Shown piece by piece: positions 55,360 to 64,000 of a stretch of DNA of 64,000 bases (the stretch's first letter is position 1; every line of letters starts with the position of its first letter). The stretch covers positions 12,216,501 through 12,280,500 of the forward strand of contig OX419761.1 in the NCBI GenBank assembly GCA_948567375.1, written 5' to 3'. The notes beneath the pieces are model-generated. The model was not told the DNA's origin. It ran no database searches and was given only the letters and a program-made list of their open reading frames with translations. Position numbers and translations under genes: made by a program. Source of the DNA: Lunularia cruciata (taxonomy: Eukaryota; Streptophyta; Marchantiopsida; Lunulariales; Lunulariaceae).

Positions 55360-55960
55360 GCGTTAGCACTCATGAGCTTTTTGAACAAAAACTCGGTAAC
55401 TAACTCGGTAAACTGTTACAGGGCGAATGCTGCTACTTTGGCGCTGATGTTGTGCTTTCATGGAGGTTTACTATGACCGCGTTTCTACTTCCGTCAATAT
55501 TTAACATTTTAGGATTCATTCCTTCAATGTTTAGCGTCTAGCCAGTCCTCTCACGTTTCTCTCCGACCCAGCCAAGACACAATTCGCTTCCACTCCACCT
55601 GTCATCAACTAATGTTTTGTATATCTCGCTTTCTGTGTTTCATGCTTACTACCCGACTTTCTATTTCAGATGCTTAATCGGTGGGGTCTTGCTTGTGGTT
55701 ACACGAAGTATGCTAATTCTCTGCAGATTCTACTCATGCTTGTGGTGACACGAAGTATACTAGTTCTCTGCGGGTGTTCCTCATGCGATGTTTCAATTAT
55801 CTTTACTTAGGTGTACCTTAGATTGGGTTCATTGGATTCACCTAATCTCCATTTCCTGAGTTGCTATTCAATTCGATTTGCACATATTCATGCTTATATT
55901 TCATCTGCACTTCACATGCACTTAGTGACCTTGAACGGGGAATCCAAAACCCACAATATG
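55360..55960 (+). repeat. R2 and R1 repeat fragments downstream of INTS1
   Basis: 55360-55560 matches R2 (aaaactcggtaac, ctactttggcgctgatg, tatgaccgc). 55545-55925 matches the R1 body (cagtcctctcacgtttctctccgacccagccaagaca; tttcagatgcttaatcgg). At 55934-55952 the R1 palindrome end appears in reverse (GAACGGGGAATCCAAAACCC), the only opposite-orientation piece in the window. Confidence 0.65.
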
Positions 55961-58700
55961 AACCATGAACATGTTCCGCTCTCATTTCCTGTATGCCCCA
56001 AGGCAAAGTAGCAAAGCTAATAATTATAATTAATTATATAGTAGAGATGATCATGGGACAGTGGCAAATGTGATTACAGATATTAAGCGGGATGTAGTTT
56101 TGGAGGGAATCATTATTCATCCATCTGGATGTGCAATGGGCGGGACAATAATACATAAGATCTCCAAGTATAGGGGTATATAACAAGGTCACCTCTTTGT
56201 TCTTGTAGCCTTAGAGTTATATGAAGCAATGGATATGGTCTTTTAGACATTTGTCAAAGAGTGCACTAGAGTTTCTCATATTAGACATCAAAGGTACCAT
56301 TCTCACTCTCATACTTTCTAGCATATTTTAGACAACGTATATCCATTACAACATTTGCAAGTGCAAACCATAGGAAAACAATGACACTAGGTTATGTTTC
56401 TTTGGATACTCAATTAGTTTGTAAACCTTATGATTTGCATAGCTCGGATATCCTAGCTTCACTAGGGCAGATTTCTTATATTGATACTATTGGGGCCGAG
56501 GCCCATTTACCTATTTTATCTTTCCCTTGTATGGCTTGATATGATCTTCCCATCCTTCATGTGTTCTATGTCGTCGCCTTTCCGGTTCATAATTGTATTT
56601 TTTTTTATTTTAATATTTTTCACTAGAACTATTTTATTTAACATATTTATAATATTATTAAAATATCTATAAAATATAAAATATAAAATTTCCAAAATAT
56701 CAGAAATAGAAATTATTAATATTATTTGGTATTATGTGCATTCAGATGTAAAAGTTAAATTTATAGACTAATTTCAAATATTAAATTCTATATATAAGAC
56801 ACTGATTTCAGAAAAATATGATATTATTTTCACTTCAACAGTTTATATTCATCTTAAATTTATCTCATTGAATGTAATAAAAAATCACCTGAAATACATG
56901 ACAAACCAAGATTTACCAAAACTTTGGATAGAAATTTTATTATCTTATTATTTATTTAGAAATTATTGAGAGGCTTTTCACTTTTGAATCCTATATTTGT
57001 CAGATTTTAGAATCTTTATATCATAAAGCTATGAGGATTTTGTGCAAATATTATTTCTAATTTTCATATTACATTTTGGAATTCATGTTGGAAATTGATT
57101 GTCCCCAATATATTGGTCTGATTTATATATCATAAATTAATACACCCAACAAAAATTGACTGTATTTTCTCCCATCATAATTTCCTTTGTATAATTTTAT
57201 TTTTATAATATATAAAACTCGGAAAGCTTCCAGACATAAATAAAATCACTCAAGATAGAAGAGAATGCGACTATACTCTATAAATGTAATTTTGGTCCTA
57301 TTTAAATGATAATTTATTATAAATAATATGTTATAAAATATATTTTATGATTTCTATATTTTCACATCAAATAAATATCATAGATTTTCAATTTTTATAG
57401 TAGTGTTGGTTCATATGATTACAAAATAAAAGTATCACAACAAAAAGGTAGTCATGATTTTTATATTATTGATGATTTACTGAAGTTGTATATTTCCATG
57501 CCCATTTAATAAAATTTTTGTTTTATAATAATCTAAAATATATGGAAAATCTTAAAAATTCTAAATTTTTATTATTATAATTCACACTTTAGTCATCAAT
57601 GAGAGATAATGATTTTTGAATCTTGTAGTGGTAGCTATATCATTTTAGAATTAAGTGCACAAGAGAAAGAAGAGATAAATTCTTTTTGCTTGTTTCCAAA
57701 ACTGAATTTTTAATGATATGTTTATATTATCTATGATATACCTACCTACTAAAATGAAAAATTATACATATTCAATATAAATTCATATATCATGTTATAA
57801 CACAAATCCTAATACAACATGGTATAACACAAACCTTATATTAATGAATCTAATACCAATAATTACTAACTAGGGTTTGGACTTTTGTCATATTTGTTTG
57901 TTATTAGATTTGCACAAAAAGCTTATCTCATATTATGTCCTTGAATTAGTTCTCAAAGTTGTCAAGATCAAGTTCTGGTTCTAAGTTAAGTATTGAAATC
58001 CTTTTCTTTTCATACAGTTTTAGAATACCCAAACCTAATTCTTCTTGTCTTCCAAACTTATACCCTAACTAAAATAGTAAAAAAGGGTTTTAAGGGCTTC
58101 TATTTATGGATGTGGATTAAACCTGGTCTTTCCATACTTGTTCTACCATATTACCTCAAGTAACTTTGAATAACAATTCATTGGTTCTTGTAGGGAGAGT
58201 GCATATGGTTTGAACATCTACATACTTATCTCTCTCTTGATACACAAACTCTAGTTTCATTCTTTTTTGATTTTTATTAACATATTGCTTTTGATCTAGT
58301 GCCACCAAGCATTACATGTATTTGGTACCTCTTGTCTACTTGTCCCTTTGAGGCATATGAGGTTTCACATATTATTCTCATAGATGTTTTCCCATATTTA
58401 ATCTCATATATTACTTGTTTATAACTACAATACTTTTGTATATATTTTTCTCCACATGAGATTGTTATGCCTACTAATTGAGGTTGCAAGATTGTTATTT
58501 TCCATATTAGAGCAATCTTTGATCTTCAAACTGATTAAATGGTTTCCAAGTTGATGTCTCAAATACCTTCAATACCATCTCATGTGTCATACCATTTGTA
58601 GCATCGCATCTAGATTGCTCAAACTCTGGAGTAGTAGTATTGGTAGTCAAGAGTATTTTGGTAGTTACTCATAGACTACTTGTTGACGGTTAGATTTTGT
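55961..58700. other. AT-rich intergenic stretch
   Basis: Mostly AT-rich with no gene. A 45-codon open stretch at 56046-56183 (DDHGTVANVITDIKRD... then HPSGCAMGGTIIHK) looks protein-like but has no family I recognise and no ATG before it. A short match to the 22495-22570 repeat arm lies at 56508-56585. Confidence 0.55.
56508..56585 (+). repeat. Third copy of the 22.2-22.6 kb inverted-repeat arm
   Basis: Ordered matches to 22480-22555: ttacct..tt.tct..cccttgta..gcttgA, TCTTCC, CATCCTTC, GTGTT.TCTA and GTCGCC. No opposite arm is seen nearby, so it is a single, diverged copy. Confidence 0.5.
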
Positions 58701-60320
58701 ATTTGGGGTACTAACTACATGGTGGGAGCCATAGTCGTTTAGCACCGTTCACACTGTCAAATGTGCCGTTAGTGGGACCGTTAAGGTTGGAGACTAGGTG
58801 GTATACTTTTGAAGTGCAGCTCCAAAGAGCTCACTTCTCTAATGTTTAGCCTTTGAGTTTTTGGCTATGGTGGAAAAAGACCAATGAGCATCACCTGGAT
58901 TCTCTTAGCTAGAGTGGATGTGGCTTGATTGTTATTAGTGCATAGTTGTTGGTAGATTATAGAGTGATAGATCAAGTATTGATTTAATTGAGTGTAATTT
59001 GAGTTGTGTAAACAAACTGATTACATCAAAGAAGTGAGGTCAAGGGGAAATTGAGTGCATAGATTGAAGGTGTTGGTGGTATCTCTAAGCCTTGCTGATC
59101 ATTGGTAGCTTGATCATGGTCCAGAGTTTCCCTAAAAGTGATCATGTGTAGAAGGTCTTCAAATTGATGCAAATTTGGTAGTGAGGCAGATGGTGTGCAA
59201 AAGCGTTAGCCAAATTTCAAGCAAAGAGAAGCAATTTTCAAGCTGTAGTTGTAATTTTAAGCTCATGAGGTGAAAGTATGACCAATTTGGTGCAAGTTGA
59301 GCTTAGAAAGTGAAATTGAAGGTGGAGTTGAGAACCCATCCCCGTGAATTTGTGATTTTGAGAAACCCATCATTTCAATTTGACTTGATTGGAGAGTTAG
59401 TGGAGGATTTGGCGGTCAACCAACTTTAGGGTTTATCTCAACGTCAGGTTTTTGCTGGAGTTTATGTCAAATTTTGGTGAGATTTGGAGGAGTTTCACCA
59501 GATTTGGAGTGGGTTTGAAGTGGGTTTGAAGTGGCAAGAATAAAGGCCTCATTCGGCTGAATTTTGGCAGAGGAGAGTTTTGGAGGAGTTCTCCTAAATT
59601 TGGAGTGGGTTTGAAGTGGCAAGAAGAAAGACCTCATTTGGGCGTTTAGAGGCTTTGAGGCATAGGGTTATGGGCCAACAAGCCAGCTTGTTGGTGTGAG
59701 GCAAGCTAGTTTAGAGTAGATTTTGGTCATTATTTGGCAAAATCCGCCCACCTTGCTAAATTATGCACAATAGGGTTTGACCTCTAGATCTTTGGTTCTA
59801 GACTAGTGCCCTAGCCAGCTAGTTCACCTTGATTTGCTATCTTAGTGACTAATCCATTGTTATCTATACACCTGTAGCTTTGGCTAGGAGAGATAATTTG
59901 ATCCCATTCTTGGTGATCTTGGTAGCTTAGGAAGTAGATAACTCATATTATGTCAATTGCCAAATGGTGGCAGAGTCAATCCATTGTTGATTTATGAGAT
60001 GAAGGATTTTTGTCTAGATTTCTTATGATCAGACCTCCTCCATTCTTTGCTTCCTATTTGTGTACCATGTTTGTGTGAGGTGCCTTGACTTTAGAGCATT
60101 GATGCTTTGATGTTTTCCCGGTAGTGAGGCTTGAGTGATGACTAATTAGACTACCTATGTTTCTCTCGTTGAGGTAGGAAGTGATGACCTACATATTGTG
60201 AGAGTACATGTTGTGATGGCAATTTACATGTTGCCCTTTCTCCTAGTGTAGTAGTTGTAGTTAGAGCTATATTAGTAGGTGATGTTTGGTTAGTATATTG
60301 GCACTTGGTGGTGTTGGTAC
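58701..60320. other. Probable 5' region of the Ty3 element that follows
   Basis: No coding sequence. Less AT-rich than the stretch to its left and contiguous with the gag frame at 60321. A direct duplication is present: ATTTGGAGTGGGTTTGAAGT followed by ggcaagaa.aaag.cctcatt at about 59503-59567 and again at 59607-59641. I could not define LTR ends or a primer site. Confidence 0.4.
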
Positions 60321-61640
60321 TTGGTGGAGTACTTGCGGTGGTTACGGTTATGGGTTGTAGTTTCCGGTTACTTTATCACAATGGAGTTCTTTGGGAATTC
60401 TAGAGGAGATAGCACTGCAATATGCAATGGGTTTACTTGGAGTGGCGCTCGGTATCAACCTATATCTTATGTCCCAATGAAGGAAGAGATTGACTTTGAG
60501 TTGGAGTTTGATGCAAGAGTTGATTTAGTTGAGATTGCACTTGGTGTGTCCCGACTGTTGTTGTGGGACATGGACAAGATATATGGGGCCTCCAAAGGTC
60601 CAATGCATTACTCTGGTATAGTGGGTACCATTGAGTTGGATGACTTCATCTACGAGTTTGTTAGTTGGTGTGATCTGCAGCAAATAGAGAACTTGACTTT
60701 GTTCACATCCTTCATGGCGTGGAAGTGGTTGTTTCAACATTTGGAGGGTCCACCAATGGACAACTACCATGAGTTCAAGAGAGCTCACTTGGAAGAGATT
60801 GAGCTATGGAGACAATATTGGTCTTTGAACTCTATCTCCAAACTATGTCTTAGCTTCTAGGGTTAGATCGGTTGTATCCACAAGGTCTAGCTCTAGTAGC
60901 ATTGGTGGATCTCTTGGATATGGTGTTACTACAAGTGGAGGTATTATTACAAGAGGTGGTTTGGTACCAAGGTTCAACCCCATGTTGGATTTCTTCCAAT
61001 GTTTGAGGCAAAACTACCAAGGAGTGCGGACAAACAAGTTGAGGAGCTTGTAGGAGTTCCAACAAAAGGCTGGAAATACCCTACGTGAGGCAAACACTCG
61101 CATGAGATGGCTGATCAATTTTACTCAGGGAGTTATTGAGGCCCAGGCAATCTAGTTTTGGTATGAGATATTGGATAGTTAGTTGCAAACATAGAGTCCA
61201 TGATACTATGTTGTTATAGGCTACTTTGCCTACTTTGGCAATGGTCTTTGGTTTGGTTGAGCATATTGAGCTCAACATGGTGGAAGAGAGAGTGGTGACA
61301 TTTGTATTTTGTAGGGAGACCTCATCCACAATTGTTACTTTTCCTAGAATGTAACATAGTGCACCATGCCATGTTGGTTTTGAGGAAAGGGTTGACAAGC
61401 CAGATCCTATGAAGGGAGTGGAGGGCCTAGTGTAGCTAGACCTTTACCTTCATTTTTGGGTCAATAACAACCAATTGAGTGGTGGTGTTGCTTGTTGGAC
61501 TTGTGGTGGACTTCACCACAGGAGAGAGTGCACTCAAGGCAGTAGACTTGAAACCTCTAGTGCATCATAGCCTGCATAGAGAGAGTGTGAGCATTGCAAT
61601 GGATTTGGTCACACTAATGATCGATGCCTTGACCTATACT
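60321..61640 (+). pseudogene. Element F gag with two zinc knuckles
   Basis: An open stretch 60321-60860 encodes capsid-like sequence (FTSFMAWKWLFQHLEG, YHEFKRAHLEEIELW). After several stops, two zinc knuckles appear: CWTCGGLHHRREC (CX2CX3HX4C) near 61494-61535 and CEHCNGFGHTNDRC (CX2CX4HX4C) near 61588-61630. Not functional. Confidence 0.75.
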
Positions 61641-62352
61641 TGGAATTACAAGTGGTAGAGTTGCTATGCCAAGTAGTAGAGGAGCTCCAGATCATGGAAG
61701 ACAAGGTGGTTGAGGTGGTGGTAGAGAATCCACATCTAGTAGGGGTGCAATACCTACTTTTACTTATGATACAACCATGGCTACTTGCATTGAGCAGTTG
61801 GAGCAAAGATTGATTAGCATGGCCATAACACAAAGGAGATCAGATTTGGGTGTTGAAGCTTCTATCTCATATGTTGGTGAGATGTCTTGGACTTCATGTA
61901 GGGAGTAGCATAGATAGATGCATTTACCATAGTGACTAGGAGTGCAATATGTGCTCTAGAGCCTAGAGGAGCATCAAGGGAGTTGGACCCATGGAGAGGA
62001 GAGGCTGGTAGACAAGTGAGACTTCCTTAGTCTCTTACACTCTGTGAGTATTGCATGCAACATCCATGGCTCCTAGATGTCCCAGTGTAGGTATGGTAGG
62101 TGGTGATGGGGTGAATGATGAACTACTTACTAGCCAACCACCTTCTACTACAAAAATTGAGTCCAACACAATGTTGGGTGCGTCTTAGTTGATTATGCAC
62201 CTTCCATTATTCTCAACCAGTGACATATTTACATTGGGAGTTGACCTTGCCCAATGTTTTGATTGGCTACCATGCTTTGTGATAATAGGAATTATGTGGT
62301 TTTTATTACTAAAGCAAAGGTGGTTGATAATAGAGCTGACTTGGTTGAGGAG

Positions 62353-62777
62353 TGTAAAAGACCAAGGCCAAAGAGAGAAATAGGAGAATGGAAGCTCACA
62401 TTGAGACACTTGAAAGAGGGAAAACTCCAAATGCCTAGCATGAGCTTCGGCTTTGGTATTTATAGGTAGCATACAAGGCCCTTGAGAAGCTTCTCAAGAA
62501 GCTTCCTTGAGCCGCTTTCTTAGAGTGCAAGCCAAGTTAACCAAGAAGCTTCTCAAAAAGCTTCCTTCTAGAAGTCGCCTACTTGGTGTGCAATCTAAGC
62601 TAGTTAGAAGCTTCTAGAAGCTTCTTTCTAGGAGCTACTTGCTTGGAGCACAAGTTAACTAGTTAGGAAGCTTCCCAAGAAGCTTTCTAGATGCTTCTAG
62701 AATATTCTAGGCTAATTTGGCTTATTCTTTACTTCATTAGCCTTACTAACTACGTCACCAAACTCCATATTGTTACA
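62353..62777 (-). mobile_element. Solo LTR of the A/B/C chromovirus family inside element F
   Basis: 425 bp, TGTAAAAGACC to CTCCATATTGTTACA, flanked by AGGAG at 62348-62352 and 62778-62782. It retains the GAAGCTTC palindromes and the reverse-strand TATA box (gcctttgGTATTTATAGG). It lies in the region expected to hold RT of element F. Confidence 0.95.
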
Positions 62778-63149
62778 AGGAGCATGGGATCTACTCAACA
62801 ACCAATGGTTTATGGTAGGTAGCAATGGCTAGATAAGAGGAATTACCAACTAGACCGGCCTTTGAGCAAGAGTAGTTTACACCTGGGGTTGCACTCTTGG
62901 ATAGGGGGTTTTTTTTTTGTGAGACTTTCAAGGAAGGTCTATACACCATAGAGGGTCTTACTAGACTTTGGTGCACAACCCTTTATGTTGGGGAAGGTTG
63001 TAGTTGTTGGTCTGGAGTAACAAAAGATCAATATGGAGAGGTGTCCATTTTAGATCCAAATATCTCTAAGGGGTGGTTCCACACAATATATCACATATGG
63101 AGAGCTTGTTTTTTAGATTCACCCTGGTCATCTGACTGATAGCTCTGTG

Positions 63150-64000
63150 GTAAGAGCTCAAGCCATTGCAATCATAGTTGAATCATATGATGTGTTAGTT
63201 AGGGGAGTAGTATATGGGCCAATAATACATTTCTAATGTTACCTATTTGGTAACCTTTTTACTCTTATCACTGATCATTAGCCACTAAAGTGGTTGATGG
63301 AATCCGACAAGCTTTCAGGGAAGCTTGCACAATTGGCTCTGATTTTACAAGAGTATGATTTCACTATTATTCATAGACTTGGAGTGGTGAACTATGGTGT
63401 AGATGGGTTGAGTAGAAACCCATGTCCCAGCCAATAGGATCAGATCAGAGCACGTTGGCATGATGAGACAAATGAGGAGATGGTGCCAGGTTGGCATGCA
63501 TCTGCCTTTCTTTGTATATTTTTTGAAGCTTTGGTGGTATCTCTCTCAATGTATATAGGTGGAGTTATTGAGGTCACAAATCTAGAGAGTGGAGATAGTG
63601 GTACAATTCAGCAAGACATTCATGATGATGTCTTAATGATGGACTATCTTTGCACTAGTGTTGTGGGTGGCAAAGTTGGGGCCAAGGAGAGAGACCGTGT
63701 TCTTCAGCAAGCCAAACAGTTTAGATTGAGGGCAGACACCTTCTTCATGTATGGGAGGATGGTAGAGTGAGAGTAGTACCACTTCCATCTCAATGACCAC
63801 AGTTGGCCCATCATGCTCATGAGGAGCTAGGACATTTTGGAGTAAAGCATACATATAGCTTACTCTAGAGTTATTATTGGTGGCGCGGTATGCAGATTGA
63901 TGTACAATAATTTGTGAGATGTGTGGTTTGTGACCAAGTTAGAGCATCATTTTATGCTCCTATGCCACAATTACACTCATTACCTATCATGGGATTGGGT
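63150..64000 (+). pseudogene. Element F RNase H tail and integrase zinc domain (truncated by window end)
   Basis: RNase H end: FTLITDH, stop, PLKWLMESDKLSGKLAQLAL, then LQEYDFTIIHRLGVVNYG and DGLSRNPCPS (63250-63436). After a spacer, integrase N-terminal zinc-binding features follow (AHHAHEELGHFGVKHT, then CVVCDQVRA near 63920-63950), with several stops. It runs off the window end. Confidence 0.75.

Larger units (their letters stand above)
60321..64000 (+). mobile_element. Decayed Ty3/Gypsy element F of a different family (continues past the window)
   Basis: Plus-strand gag, zinc knuckles, an RNase H tail and the integrase start occur in the expected order, but protease and most of RT are missing or unrecognisable between 61900 and 63150. 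It is interrupted by a solo LTR of the A/B/C family at 62353-62777. Its RNase H block (WLMESDKLSGKLA, then GVDGLSRNPCPS) is unlike that of A/B/C. Confidence 0.8.

Noticed and set aside
58277-58489. 70-codon minus-strand open frame
   Set aside because: AT-rich, no domain, no context.
1-64000. tRNA, rRNA, CRISPR arrays, bacterial operons
   Set aside because: No cloverleaf or rRNA sequence was recognised. The tRNA-like matches are retroelement primer sites. The sequence is eukaryotic.

Overview
The window is nuclear DNA of a land plant. It has GT-AG introns with pyrimidine-rich 3' ends, plant-type Ty3/Gypsy chromoviruses primed by initiator tRNA-Met, a Ty1/Copia element, and one large low-copy gene. 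I cannot fix the clade from sequence alone.

Layout. 1-2542 is AT-rich sequence with no gene. 2543-19080 is a nest of three Ty3/Gypsy chromoviruses of one family. Element A (2543-19080, minus strand, oldest) is interrupted by B (4499-9761, minus) and by C (10246-15889, plus, youngest). C has 423-bp LTRs that differ at 3 positions by hand count and a 5-bp target duplication CCGTC. Two solo LTRs of the same family lie at 20537-20962 and 62353-62777, each with a perfect 5-bp target duplication. About 24.3-53.9 kb is one plus-strand gene that I identify as Integrator complex subunit 1 (INTS1). I could assemble 35 phase-consistent exons (7,923 nt, 2,641 codons including the stop); the first exon with the start codon was not found. 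One INTS1 intron holds an antisense Ty1/Copia element (30104-35197, target duplication CAGTG). Other introns hold many copies of an uncharacterised repeat carrying a short palindrome. 53874-58700 is non-coding. From about 60.3 kb to the window edge lies a decayed plus-strand Ty3/Gypsy element of a different family, interrupted by the second solo LTR.

How the parts relate. INTS1 is the only convincing cellular gene. Its exons align end to end with animal INTS1, including the C-terminal region, and every internal junction keeps phase, so it looks intact despite about 20 kb of intronic insertions. The retroelements show their own biology. The chromovirus U3 is built from about 60-bp tandem units, each with paired GAAnnTTC blocks (heat-shock-element-like), ending 20 bp upstream of a TATA box. 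The family is moved as copies that already carry stop codons. The Copia element has a primer-binding site matching the anticodon arm of tRNA-iMet rather than its 3' end.

Limits. Splice sites and alignments were made by eye. Comparison with animal INTS1 is from memory of the family, not from a search.
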